A stretch of DNA of 64,000 nucleotides, taken from contig NC_008380.1 of assembly GCF_000009265.1 (NCBI RefSeq), forward strand, positions 3,105,501 through 3,169,500. The letters run 5' to 3'. Both the position numbers and the translations under genes were made by a program. The stretch comes from Rhizobium johnstonii 3841. Lineage in GTDB: Bacteria; Pseudomonadota; Alphaproteobacteria; Rhizobiales; Rhizobiaceae. The notes below the pieces were generated by a model. That model was not told the origin of the DNA and searched no databases. It saw only the letters and a list, made by a program, of their open reading frames with translations. This document shows, in pieces, positions 42,864 through 50,736 of the stretch; position 1 is the first letter of the stretch; each line of letters begins with the position of its first letter.

Positions 42864-43484
42864 TCACCGCTGTACAGCGCCGTAACGCAGCCCGTCGACC
42901 AGCAGGGACACCATGCGCCGCGCATGTTCGGACCCTTGGGCGTAGGCGTGCATGCTGAGGCTTGCGGCCGCATTCAAAAGATCCTCGGCGGCGATATCGG
43001 TGCGGACCTCGCCGGCGGCAGCGGCGGCGTCGAGAAGCGAGCGAAGGGCCGGCTGCAGCCGCTGCTGGAAATAGGCGGGCAAGGCATCGAAGGCTGGGTT
43101 GCCAGAGTGCAGGGCCGCCGCAAGCCCGCGCTTGGCCGCGATGAAATCCACGAAACGCTGCATCCATCTGGCTAGCGCTTCGCCCGGCGCATGTTCGGCG
43201 GCAAGGATCGGCGCGGCGTCGGCGCAGGCGTCGATTTCGCGGCGGAAGACGGCAACGACGAGGTCGGAACGCTCGGGAAAATGCCGATAGACGGTGCCGA
43301 TGCCGACGCCGGCCTTCTCCGCAATCTCACGCACCGGGGCATCGACGCCGGAGGTCGCAAACACCGTCAATGCCGCCTGAAGCAGCCCGTCGAGATTGCG
43401 CTTGGCGTCGGCGCGCACACGCCTGTCCGCCCGTTCCCCGGGCTTCAATCCGTCCTCATGCTCATTTCTCTCATCGCTCATCAT
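42864..43484 (-). CDS. TetR/AcrR family transcriptional regulator
   Basis: A 206-residue regulator. The helix-turn-helix reads LLQAALTVFATSGVDAPVRE, IAEKAGVGIGTVYRHFPERS and LVVAVFRREI. The C-terminal domain (SETIRED-like ligand pocket) is Ala-rich and helical. Its partner is the divergent aldo-keto reductase gene, and two strong dyads lie between them. ATG at 43484 or the next codon can start it. TetR regulators of this group commonly respond to toxic organic compounds; the ligand here is unknown. Confidence 0.92.
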   Translation of the reverse strand: MMSDERNEHEDGLKPGERADRRVRADAKRNLDGLLQAALTVFATSGVDAPVREIAEKAGVGIGTVYRHFPERSDLVVAVFRREIDACADAAPILAAEHAPGEALARWMQRFVDFIAAKRGLAAALHSGNPAFDALPAYFQQRLQPALRSLLDAAAAAGEVRTDIAAEDLLNAAASLSMHAYAQGSEHARRMVSLLVDGLRYGAVQR

Positions 43485-43499
43485 TCACTCACTTGCAAA

Positions 43500-43541
43500 A
43501 CGGAACATTGTTCCGTATATAAACGGAATACGGTTCCGTTT
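43500..43541. promoter_or_regulatory. two tandem TetR operators
   Basis: Site 1 (43500-43516) is ACGGAAC-ATT-GTTCCGT, a perfect dyad. Site 2 (43521-43541) is AAACGGAA-TACGG-TTCCGTTT, also perfect. Both share ACGGAA and TTCCGT arms, and their centres are 23 bp apart. They begin 16 bp before the TetR start codon and fill the divergent promoter, so autoregulation plus control of the reductase is likely. Confidence 0.75.
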
Positions 43542-43618
43542 ATGCAAATTAACACAGCGCGACGGTGTTGGCCACATCGATGCGCACGAAGTTCGCCTCC
43601 CAATAAAAGGAACAGACC

Positions 43619-44650
43619 ATGCAATACCGCACGCTTGGAAGAACCGGCATCAAGGTCAGCCCCTATTGCCTCGGCGCGATGATGTTTGGCGCCGCCGGCA
43701 ATCCTGACCACGTAGATTCGCTCCGGATCATCCACAAAGCGCTCGATGCCGGCATCAACTTCATCGACACCGCCGATATCTACAGCCGCGGCGAATCCGA
43801 GGAGATCGTCGGCAAGGCGCTCAAGGGCCGGCGCGACGACGTCGTGCTCGCCACCAAGGCACATCTGCCGATGGGCGACGACCCGAACCGGCAGGGCAAT
43901 TCACGCCGCTGGTTGACGCGGGCGATCGAGGATTCGCTCCGTCGCCTGCAGACCGACCATATCGATCTCTATCTGATCCATCGGCCGGCACCCGACACCG
44001 ACATCGAGGAAACGCTATCGGCCCTCACCGACCTGATACGGGCGGGCAAGGTGCGCGCCGTGGGATCGTCGACCTTCCCCGTCTCGGAAATTGTCGAGGC
44101 GCAATGGGTTTCCGAGCGCCGCGGGCTGGCGCGCTTCCGCGCCGAGCAGCCGCCCTATTCGATCCTCAATCGCAGCATCGAACGCGAAGTGCTGCCCGCC
44201 TGCGAGCGTTACGGAATGGGCGCGATGGTGTGGAGCCCGCTGGCGATGGGCATGCTCACCGGCAAATACCGCAAGGGCGCCCCGCAACCCGACAGCGCCC
44301 GCGCCAAACGTTTCCCCAGGCAGATGAACGACGAGCGCCGGCTGGACGCGGTCGAACGGCTCATCTCGCTCGCGCAGCAGGCGGGGCTTTCGCTGGCGCA
44401 CATGGCGATGGCCTTCACCATCGCCCATCCCGCCGTCACCTCGGCGATCATCGGCCCGCGCACGATGGAGCACTTCGACGATCTGCTTGCCGGCGCCGGG
44501 GTGAGCTTGACGGACGAAATCCTCGACCGGATCGACGCGATCGTCCCGCCCGGCACCGACACCGGCCCTTTGGAGGCGGCCTATAACCCACCTGCGGTAA
44601 CACAGCCGAACCTGCGCCGCCGCCCGATAACGGAGCGCTTCGCCGCCTGA
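43619..44650 (+). CDS. aldo/keto reductase
   Basis: A 343-residue NADPH-dependent oxidoreductase with a (beta/alpha)8 barrel. It shows MQYRTLGRTGIKVSPYCLGA, the catalytic Asp-Tyr in NFIDTADIYSRGESEEIVGK, the Lys in VVLATKAHLPMG and the His in HIDLYLIHRPAPDTD. The C-terminal cofactor site is SAIIGPRTMEHFDDLL. It resembles the YajO/AKR11-12 group that reduces aldehydes and ketones. ATG at 43619 has AAAAGGAACAGACC upstream. Expression is probably governed by the TetR operators at 43500-43541. Confidence 0.93.
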   Translation: MQYRTLGRTGIKVSPYCLGAMMFGAAGNPDHVDSLRIIHKALDAGINFIDTADIYSRGESEEIVGKALKGRRDDVVLATKAHLPMGDDPNRQGNSRRWLTRAIEDSLRRLQTDHIDLYLIHRPAPDTDIEETLSALTDLIRAGKVRAVGSSTFPVSEIVEAQWVSERRGLARFRAEQPPYSILNRSIEREVLPACERYGMGAMVWSPLAMGMLTGKYRKGAPQPDSARAKRFPRQMNDERRLDAVERLISLAQQAGLSLAHMAMAFTIAHPAVTSAIIGPRTMEHFDDLLAGAGVSLTDEILDRIDAIVPPGTDTGPLEAAYNPPAVTQPNLRRRPITERFAA

Positions 44651-44671
44651 CCGGCAGGGGGTGAGGCCCGG

Positions 44672-44726
44672 TCCTGCGAAGCAGGAGCGATCGATCCAGT
44701 GAATCGATCGCAGGGCCGAACGCCCT
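44672..44726. repeat. mosaic intergenic element of three adjacent hairpins
   Basis: Three consecutive perfect dyads occur: TCCTGC-GAA-GCAGGA (44672-44686), GCGATCGAT-N7-ATCGATCGC (44687-44711) and AGGGC-N5-GCCCT (44712-44726). This head-to-tail hairpin layout recalls the mosaic intergenic elements described in rhizobia. It separates two convergent genes and could stop transcription. Confidence 0.6.
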
Positions 44727-44799
44727 GAGCCATGCGAAGGGCCGGGCAGCGGCGACCCCCTTACCTCCCTCATTCCCGTGCTCGTCACAGGAAGAGAGC

Positions 44800-45675
44800 T
44801 TAAAGGCGTTTCTCAAAGAACGTGTCCGGGTATGGGTCGTCATTGAAACGGTCGATCTCACTCCAGCCAGTTCCGCGATAAAGCTGTGTTGCCTCGGGTA
44901 GCGCGCTATTCGTATCCAGACGCAGGAGCTTGATGGATAACTCGCGGGCGATGTTCTCGGCGGCCGTCATAAGGCGTGTTGCGAGCCCAAGGCCACGCGC
45001 GGACGGGGCGACCCAGAGCCTTTTGATCTCCGCGACCTCGCCGCCATTGCCCTTCAGCCCGACACAGCCGATCGGCAGGCCATCCGACATCGCCACCAGG
45101 AACGCACCGCGCGGACGGATCATATCCATGGCGTCAGGATCGCGAGAAAGCGATACATCGAAACCCTTCTCGAAGCGGCGTGCGAGTTCGCCATAGTATT
45201 CGCGGAGACAATAGCTGGCGTCCTCGTGCCGCGGGTCTTTCTCCTCGAGCACGATCTGCTCACGCCTCAGCGAAGAAGCGACGATATCCATGGCGCGCAG
45301 CAGTTCGTCCGGGCGGCGATGGCGCGCCAGAAACGATTTCGCCTGCGCATTGGAAAGCGCTTCATAAGCCTGAAACTCGCAACGGCCGGTTTCGGTCAGC
45401 CTGGCAACGCGGCGACGCGCGTCCTGAGGGTTCGGCACCGTCTCGATGAGACCCTCCTCTTCCAGACTGCGCAGCAGACGGCTCATCAGCCCCGAGTCGA
45501 GACCGAGATAATCGCGGATCACCGCAACATCCGTTTGTCCCCGGCCGATCGAATTGAGGACGCGGGCAGCACCCAACGGACGGCCGCGTCCGAGGAAAGA
45601 CGTATCGAGAGCGCCGACTTCGGAGGTGACGGCACGGTTGAAGCGACGGACGCGAGAGACAGGATCGTAGGTCAT
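44800..45675 (-). CDS. MarR-GNAT fusion: regulator with N-acetyltransferase domain
   Basis: A 291-residue two-domain protein. The N-terminal MarR-type winged helix spans about 1-135 (RVLNSIGRGQTDVAVIRDYL, GLDSGLMSRLLRSLEEEGLI, VARLTETGRCEFQAYEAL). The C-terminal GNAT domain (about 145-291) has IKRLWVAPSARGLGLATRLM, the acetyl-CoA site, and ends in ATQLYRGTGWSEIDRFND. Such fusions are common in rhizobia. The MarR part should bind DNA and the GNAT part may sense or modify a ligand. A perfect operator-like dyad lies just upstream of its start. Confidence 0.92.
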   Translation of the reverse strand: MTYDPVSRVRRFNRAVTSEVGALDTSFLGRGRPLGAARVLNSIGRGQTDVAVIRDYLGLDSGLMSRLLRSLEEEGLIETVPNPQDARRRVARLTETGRCEFQAYEALSNAQAKSFLARHRRPDELLRAMDIVASSLRREQIVLEEKDPRHEDASYCLREYYGELARRFEKGFDVSLSRDPDAMDMIRPRGAFLVAMSDGLPIGCVGLKGNGGEVAEIKRLWVAPSARGLGLATRLMTAAENIARELSIKLLRLDTNSALPEATQLYRGTGWSEIDRFNDDPYPDTFFEKRL

Positions 45676-45679
45676 ATTG

Positions 45680-45695
45680 TCTGACTTTAGTCAGA
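45680..45695. promoter_or_regulatory. candidate MarR operator
   Basis: TCTGACT-TT-AGTCAGA is a perfect dyad with 7-bp arms, and the flanks TTG and TAA extend the symmetry. It ends five bases before the MarR-GNAT start codon and 42 bp before the divergent gene, so it is well placed to regulate both. Confidence 0.7.
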
Positions 45696-45737
45696 TAATT
45701 GATCCTGTCAATTCAAAGCATTCCAGGGGGCGTGCAA

Positions 45738-46634
45738 ATGAGCCACGCATTCCCCGCCATCCGCCTTGCGCGCCACCATCCCCTCGCCTATGGGAATGAC
45801 AGCACCCCCAAGGCCCCTCCCGTGTTCCGTTATGCCCTTCACGCCCTGATCGTTCTCATCCTGACGCTGCTGACGCAGATCGGCGGCATCGCCTATCTCG
45901 TAGCGCTGGCCGCATCGCGCGGCTGGGGCTTGCGGCGGCTTCCGGCAAAGTTTGCAATCTTTCTGCTTTGTTATGCCGGCGCCACCTTTACCGCGAGCCT
46001 CGCCGCGCCGATCTTCGGGCGGGTTCCCCTCTCCTGCGTCGCCGACGCTGCAGACAGGCTCGTGGTCCGCTCCCCGATCTATTGCCTACTGAACCGCAAC
46101 TACGTCACCCCAGACGTGCGCGATCTGGCAAAGGCGCTTGCCGCCCACATTGACAAGGAATTCCCCGGAACCGTCACCGTCGCGCTGGATGCGAATTTCC
46201 CCTTCTTGAACGGCTTTCCGCTGCTGCCGCATCTGTCGCATGCCGATGGCAAAAAGCTAGACTTCGCCTATTATTACAAGGATGCCGACGGTGCCTTCCT
46301 GAATGGCGCCACCCGCTCCCCGATCGGCTACTTCGCCTTCGAGCAACCCGCCCCCGGCGACGAACTGCCATGCGAAGGGCGCAACGACTGGCTCACCACC
46401 CGCTGGAACTTCGATGCGCTGCAGCCTCTGTTTCCGGCCTATCGGATCGAGGAGCAGCGCACATCGGCAGCGATCGGCTGGCTGACGAGCGAAGGCGTTG
46501 CGCGCTTCGGCCTGCAGAAGATCTTCATCGAGCCGCATCTGAAGAACGCGCTCGGCATCACCGACAGCCATGTCCGCTTTCAAGGCTGCCGCGCAGCCCG
46601 CCACGATGACCATATTCATATCCAGGTCGAGTGA
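45738..46634 (+). CDS. membrane-anchored LAS-type (MepA/M15-like) peptidase homologue
   Basis: A 298-residue protein of unknown family. Two N-terminal membrane helices (about 32-60 and 70-92) anchor it. The rest is predicted to be a soluble domain. It holds PHLSHADGKKLDF (His 168 and Asp 175, seven apart) and a terminal ARHDDHIHIQVE (His 289-295). This His-x6-Asp plus D-H-x-H arrangement is the zinc-ligand pattern of LAS peptidases, such as MepA murein endopeptidase and VanX/M15 enzymes. A peptidoglycan-cutting role is therefore inferred. ATG at 45738 gives the sensible N-terminus. Divergent from MarR-GNAT. Confidence 0.6.
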   Translation: MSHAFPAIRLARHHPLAYGNDSTPKAPPVFRYALHALIVLILTLLTQIGGIAYLVALAASRGWGLRRLPAKFAIFLLCYAGATFTASLAAPIFGRVPLSCVADAADRLVVRSPIYCLLNRNYVTPDVRDLAKALAAHIDKEFPGTVTVALDANFPFLNGFPLLPHLSHADGKKLDFAYYYKDADGAFLNGATRSPIGYFAFEQPAPGDELPCEGRNDWLTTRWNFDALQPLFPAYRIEEQRTSAAIGWLTSEGVARFGLQKIFIEPHLKNALGITDSHVRFQGCRAARHDDHIHIQVE

Positions 46635-46814
46635 TCCTCTCGCCCCGCCCAGTCCTTCGCCCTCCTCGGCACCCTCGTCGGCGCCTTTACCATCGCCATC
46701 GGCGTCGGCCCGCAAACCACGCTCGATTACATCACCCATGCCGTGATGATGCTGCTCCTGGTCACAGGCCTGGTCTGGCTGGTAAGGAACCGGAACACCT
46801 CTCCCTCGGGATAG
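46635..46814 (+). other. open frame continuing past the peptidase stop, hydrophobic
   Basis: After the TGA at 46632-46634 the same frame stays open for 59 codons to TAG at 46812. It encodes two hydrophobic helices, SFALLGTLVGAFTIAIGVGP and HAVMMLLLVTGLVWLVRN. No ATG or ribosome binding site marks an independent start before the middle of the stretch. It may be a remnant, a readthrough extension or an unannotated small membrane protein. Confidence 0.4.
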
Positions 46815-46830
46815 GGATCGAGCACGAAGC

Positions 46831-47298
46831 CTATCTCAACGGCAGCTCGAAGCTTCGCTTCAGCGTCTCCATCGGCACGTCGGTCTTGACGCTGAGGACG
46901 CTCGGAATGCGCGTCAGGTGATCGGCCTGAAAACGCCAGTAGCTATGCAGATCGGCGGTGACGATCCGAAGCACGGCATCACATTCTCCTGTCGTCAGAT
47001 AGCATTCCATCACCTCGGGAAACCGCCTGACGGCTTCGGCGAAGCGGAGCGTGACCTCAGCATCCTGGGTCTTGAACCAGACGCGGGCAAGAACCGTCAG
47101 TCCCGCCCCGACCTTTGCAGGGTCCAGCACGGCAACGTAGCGATCGATGATCCCAGCCTCTTCCAGCAACCGGACGCGACGCAGGCACGGTGACGGCGAC
47201 AGCCCTACCTCCCTCGCCAGATCGACATTCGAAATACGCCCGTCACGCTGAAGTACGCGCAGGATATGGCGGTCGATCGGATCCAGGATGACTGGCAT
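46831..47298 (-). CDS. Lrp/AsnC family transcriptional regulator
   Basis: A 155-residue regulator. The N-terminal helix-turn-helix reads LDPIDRHILRVLQRDGRISN, VDLAREVGLSPSPCLRRVRL and LEEAGIIDRYVAVLDP. The RAM ligand-binding domain follows, with VMECYLTTGECDAVLRIVTA. It should bind an amino acid and DNA as an octamer or similar. ATG at 47298 has TAGGAGCTATGAA upstream. Divergent from the argininosuccinate synthase gene, with a perfect dyad between them, so that gene is the likely target. Confidence 0.92.
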   Translation of the reverse strand: MPVILDPIDRHILRVLQRDGRISNVDLAREVGLSPSPCLRRVRLLEEAGIIDRYVAVLDPAKVGAGLTVLARVWFKTQDAEVTLRFAEAVRRFPEVMECYLTTGECDAVLRIVTADLHSYWRFQADHLTRIPSVLSVKTDVPMETLKRSFELPLR

Positions 47299-47323
47299 TT
47301 CATAGCTCCTATTCATGCTGGAA

Positions 47324-47338
47324 TGGCATGATATGCCA
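47324..47338. promoter_or_regulatory. candidate Lrp operator
   Basis: TGGCAT-GAT-ATGCCA is a perfect 15-bp dyad located 26 bp upstream of the Lrp start and 85 bp upstream of the argG start. Size and AT-centred symmetry suit an Lrp/AsnC dimer site. Confidence 0.6.
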
Positions 47339-47422
47339 AACTTTCGCAATTTTACAGATGCTTCGCAAGCTCATTGCGCAGAGCTTGGCCTATCGTTCCA
47401 GCATCGAGATGGAGATGGGTAA

Positions 47423-48634
47423 ATGACGAAGATAGAGAAAATTGTGCTTTCTTATTCGGGTGGGCTGGATACCTCGATCATCCTCAAATGGTTGCAGGAA
47501 ACCTACGGATGCGAGGTGGTGACGTTCACCGCCGATCTCGGCCAGGGCGAGGAGCTCGAGCCGGCGCGCGCCAAGGCGGAGATGTCAGGGGTCAAGGACA
47601 TCCGTATCGTCGATCTGCGCGAGGAGTTCGTCAGCGACTTCGTCTTTCCGATGCTGCGGGCGAACGCGCTCTATGAGGGGCAGTACCTGCTGGGCAGTTC
47701 CATCGCACGGCCGCTGATTGCCAAGCATCTGGTCGGCATAGCCCGGGAGGTTGGCGCCGACGCCGTTGCCCACGGCGCGACCGGCAAGGGCAATGATCAG
47801 ATCCGGTTCGAGCTGGCCGTCAATGCGCTCGACCCGTCGATTAAGGTCATTGCTCCCTGGCGCCAATGGAACATCCGCTCCCGCTTACAGCTTTCGGAAT
47901 ATGCCGAAAAGCATCGGATCCCGGTGCCCAGCGACAAGCGCGGCGAGGCGCCGTTCTCGATCGATGCCAACCTGCTGCACACCTCGACCGAAGGCAAGAG
48001 TCTCGAAAATCCGGCGGAGGTCGCGCCCGATCATGTCTATCAGCGCACGGTCGATCCCGTCGACGCTCCCGACACGCCTGAGATCATCACCGTTGGTTTC
48101 GAGAGGGGCGATCCGGTTTCGGTGAACGGCAAGGCCATGACGCCAGCCGCATTGCTGACCGAGCTCAATGGACTGGGCGGCCGGCACGGCGTCGGGCGGC
48201 TCGATCTGGTTGAAAACCGCTTCATCGGCATGAAGTCGAGGGGAATATACGAAACGCCGGGAGGCACGATCCTGCTCGCGGCCCATCGCGGCATTGAATC
48301 GATCACGCTCGACCGCGCCGCCGCCCATCTGAAGGATGAGATCATGCCCCGCTACGCCGAGCTGATCTACAACGGTTTCTGGTTCGCTCCCGAGCGGGAA
48401 ATGCTGCAAGCCCTGATCGACCACAGCCAGGCTTTCGTCAGCGGCGAAGTGACGCTCAGGCTCTACAAGGGAAGCGCCTCGGTTATCTCCCGCGCCTCCC
48501 CCTGCTCCCTCTACTCCGCCGACCTCGTCACCTTCGAAGAAAGCACCATCGCCTTCGATCATCACGACGCGGAAGGTTTCATCAGGCTCAACGGATTGCG
48601 GCTCAGGAGCTGGGCCGCCCGCAACGGCAGATGA
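47423..48634 (+). CDS. argG: argininosuccinate synthase
   Basis: ArgG joins citrulline and aspartate with ATP in arginine synthesis. The 403-residue product has the P-loop-like KIVLSYSGGLDTSIILKWLQ, FTADLGQGEELEPARAKA, SIARPLIAKHL, AHGATGKGNDQIRFE and the C-terminal GMKSRGIYETPGGTILLAAH. Length and motifs are complete. The divergent Lrp regulator and this location suggest a second, amino-acid-regulated copy rather than the housekeeping gene, but the rest of the genome is not visible. The start ATG at 47423 follows GATGGAGATGGGTAA. Confidence 0.95.
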   Translation: MTKIEKIVLSYSGGLDTSIILKWLQETYGCEVVTFTADLGQGEELEPARAKAEMSGVKDIRIVDLREEFVSDFVFPMLRANALYEGQYLLGSSIARPLIAKHLVGIAREVGADAVAHGATGKGNDQIRFELAVNALDPSIKVIAPWRQWNIRSRLQLSEYAEKHRIPVPSDKRGEAPFSIDANLLHTSTEGKSLENPAEVAPDHVYQRTVDPVDAPDTPEIITVGFERGDPVSVNGKAMTPAALLTELNGLGGRHGVGRLDLVENRFIGMKSRGIYETPGGTILLAAHRGIESITLDRAAAHLKDEIMPRYAELIYNGFWFAPEREMLQALIDHSQAFVSGEVTLRLYKGSASVISRASPCSLYSADLVTFEESTIAFDHHDAEGFIRLNGLRLRSWAARNGR

Positions 48635-48978
48635 CCGCCCGATCTTACGTCAGCCAGCGCACTCAACGCTCGACGCTCCAAACGCCTTTACTTCGACCGG
48701 AAGGAACCGGACGAAACGAGCGGTTCGGATCCCAATAAGCTGCGGGGGTCAATGGCCGGATAGGTCAATGCCCGCATTGACGGCATCTTCCCTCGCGGTT
48801 GGCCGTAGCAGTCCAGGCATCCATGGAGAAGCCCCGAATCCAATTTCAAACGATTTTAAAATAGCCACTCTGAAAGCTAATCGATTTTAATTTTATCGTT
48901 AAAATTTTCTTGTTGCAGCGCAAAAGAATTTAGACATTAATTTGTGCAGATGCTCAGTTTATTCGTTGGAGAACTCGC
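48635..48978. other. AT-rich 344-bp intergenic region
   Basis: The first half is ordinary. From about 48840 to 48940 it turns very AT-rich with recurring CGATTTTAA (near 48851 and 48884) and an inverted TTAAAAT, which may mark a promoter or protein-binding region for the small gene at 48979. No terminator with a T-run was identified after argG. Confidence 0.4.
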
Positions 48979-49152
48979 ATGACTGTGACATTTCCGCTAA
49001 CCGAAAAGCGCGACGCCGAGACATTGCTGAAACACTTGACGTCGCACAATCTCAGCGTTCCGGGAAACTGCGTCGTGTCGCTCAAGGCGCACGTCGCCCA
49101 GGTCTCATCCTCTCATACGACCGCGCTCGGCACCGCCCGTACCGCCTGGTAG
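48979..49152 (+). CDS. small hypothetical protein
   Basis: A 57-codon frame, MTVTFPLTEKRDAETLLKHL then TSHNLSVPGNCVVSLKAHVA, ending in TARTAW. GTTGGAG stands about seven bases before the ATG, and the region upstream is AT-rich as promoters are. I do not recognise a family. Another frame overlaps it (48942-49274) but has no ribosome binding site and runs into the antisense of the VOC gene. Treat as a candidate. Confidence 0.4.
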   Translation: MTVTFPLTEKRDAETLLKHLTSHNLSVPGNCVVSLKAHVAQVSSSHTTALGTARTAW

Positions 49153-49187
49153 TCCCGAGACGTCGAATTGCGGCAATCAAACTAGCC

Positions 49188-49571
49188 TCAGTCGTCGTAG
49201 ACGACAGCAATCTTGTTTCCGGTGGGGTCGCGCACGTAGGCGGAATACCAGTTCGGCCCGTAGTGCGGACGTAGACCAGGCGCGCCGTCGTCCATTCCGC
49301 CGTTTGTCATAGCCGCATCGTAAAAAGCGTTCACCTCGGCATGGGACTTGGCCATGAAACCAACCATCGAGCCATTTCCGGCGCTCGCCGGTTCGCCGTT
49401 GAACGGCGTGCAAACCCACAGAACGAAACCGTCACCCTTCCCGCCTTCGGAATAGGCGCTCCATCCGGGAAATTCCCGATGTTTGCTCCAACCGATCGTT
49501 GCCAAAGTCGCATCATAGAAGCCATTCGATTTGGCGGAATCGATTGCACCGACTGTTGCGTAGACACTCAT
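49188..49571 (-). CDS. VOC family (glyoxalase-like) protein
   Basis: A 127-residue single-subunit member of the vicinal oxygen chelate fold: SVYATVGAIDSAKSNGFYDA, SAYSEGGKGDGFVLWVCTPF and the C-terminal YSAYVRDPTGNKIAVVYD. The last motif, with Asp-Pro-x-Gly-Asn and a metal-ligand-like position, is typical of lactoylglutathione lyase relatives. Function unknown. ATG at 49571 is preceded by AGGGAAGAGAAG, while the longer frame to 49754 crosses the promoter. Divergent from the UbiA gene. Confidence 0.88.
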   Translation of the reverse strand: MSVYATVGAIDSAKSNGFYDATLATIGWSKHREFPGWSAYSEGGKGDGFVLWVCTPFNGEPASAGNGSMVGFMAKSHAEVNAFYDAAMTNGGMDDGAPGLRPHYGPNWYSAYVRDPTGNKIAVVYDD

Positions 49572-49784
49572 GATCTTCTCTTCCCTGCTGCAGGATCGGA
49601 AGAATCCATATCGCAAACATGTGAACACAACAAGAACATGCATTTGCATTTTCCGCGGAAGGTCAGCGACCAATCGCAGCGGATGGTTATTGCCGTGTCT
49701 GCAAAAATTCCTATTCTGGGCAGCGCCGATGGCGACAAAAACCTGAGGCTTCACGGCTATTTATGACAGGAAATTTGGATCATC

Positions 49785-50699
49785 ATGACGACTGTGAGCC
49801 GCCCTGATCTCAGCGATATCCACCGTGGCGACTGGGTGGATCGCCGGTTGCCGGCCGCATGGCGGCCATATACGCGGTTGGCGCGGCTGGATCGCCCGGT
49901 CGGAATATGGCTGACGCTGTTCCCGTGCTGGGCCGCCCTTATCCAGGCATCGCACGGTCTCGGAGATCTCAGGCAATTGGCGATCTTCTCTCTCGGCGCT
50001 CTTCTGATGAGAAGCGCCGGTTCTACGGTCAACGACATCGCCGATCGGAAGTTTGATGGCCATGTCGAGCGGACCCGCTTTCGACCCTTGGCAAGCGGAG
50101 AGATCACCACGCTGCCGGCCTTTGTCTTCCTGGCCGTTGAACTCGCGCTGGCGGCTTCGCTTCTGTTTTTCCTGACGCCTTACACCCGCCTCATCGCGAT
50201 ATGTGTGCTGCCGCTCGTCTTTATCTATCCGCTCTGCAAGCGCTTCACCAACTGGCCGCAGGCCATCCTGGGCGCGGCGTTCAATTGGGGCATGCTGATG
50301 GCATGGGCCGAGGCTGCCGGGCATATCCCGGTCGGCGCCGTGCTGATGTGGGCCGGGGCCATCGCCTGGCAGATCGGCTATGATACGATCTATGCCTATG
50401 TCGATCTGAAGGACGACACCCGTCTTGGCCTGAAATCAACGGCAATCCTGTTCGGCCGGCACGGCAAGACCTTTATCGGCCTGTTCTATGCTCTGGCGGT
50501 CGGCGCGTGGTCGCTCGGGGGCTGGCTGTTGGAAATGTCGCCGCCTTATGCGATCGGAATGCTCCTGATCGGCGTCCATCTTGCCTGGCAGACCCGGCGG
50601 TTCGATCTTGCCCGCCCGGACATGAATTATCGCCTGTTTCTGGCGAATATCCTGACGGGGGTGCTGCTCGCCTGCACGGCGTTCGCGGGAACATGGTAA
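49785..50699 (+). CDS. UbiA-family 4-hydroxybenzoate polyprenyltransferase
   Basis: A 304-residue integral membrane prenyltransferase. The first Asp-rich motif is STVNDIADRKFDGHVERTRF (N-D-x-x-D) and the second is YAYVDLKDDTRLGLKSTAI, both needed to bind Mg-prenyl diphosphate. Eight to nine hydrophobic helices surround them. UbiA attaches the prenyl chain in ubiquinone synthesis, at the inner membrane. The sequence is ubiA-like, but rhizobia often carry more than one such gene, so I leave the symbol open. The DUF2233 gene follows after 37 bp on the same strand. Confidence 0.9.
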   Translation: MTTVSRPDLSDIHRGDWVDRRLPAAWRPYTRLARLDRPVGIWLTLFPCWAALIQASHGLGDLRQLAIFSLGALLMRSAGSTVNDIADRKFDGHVERTRFRPLASGEITTLPAFVFLAVELALAASLLFFLTPYTRLIAICVLPLVFIYPLCKRFTNWPQAILGAAFNWGMLMAWAEAAGHIPVGAVLMWAGAIAWQIGYDTIYAYVDLKDDTRLGLKSTAILFGRHGKTFIGLFYALAVGAWSLGGWLLEMSPPYAIGMLLIGVHLAWQTRRFDLARPDMNYRLFLANILTGVLLACTAFAGTW

Positions 50700-50736
50700 G
50701 CGGCTTGATGGATTTGAAAGATTGGACGCGGCACCG

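Noticed and set aside
48942..49274. 110-codon frame after argG
   Set aside because: It overlaps the antisense of the VOC gene and lacks a ribosome binding site; the frame at 48979 is better.
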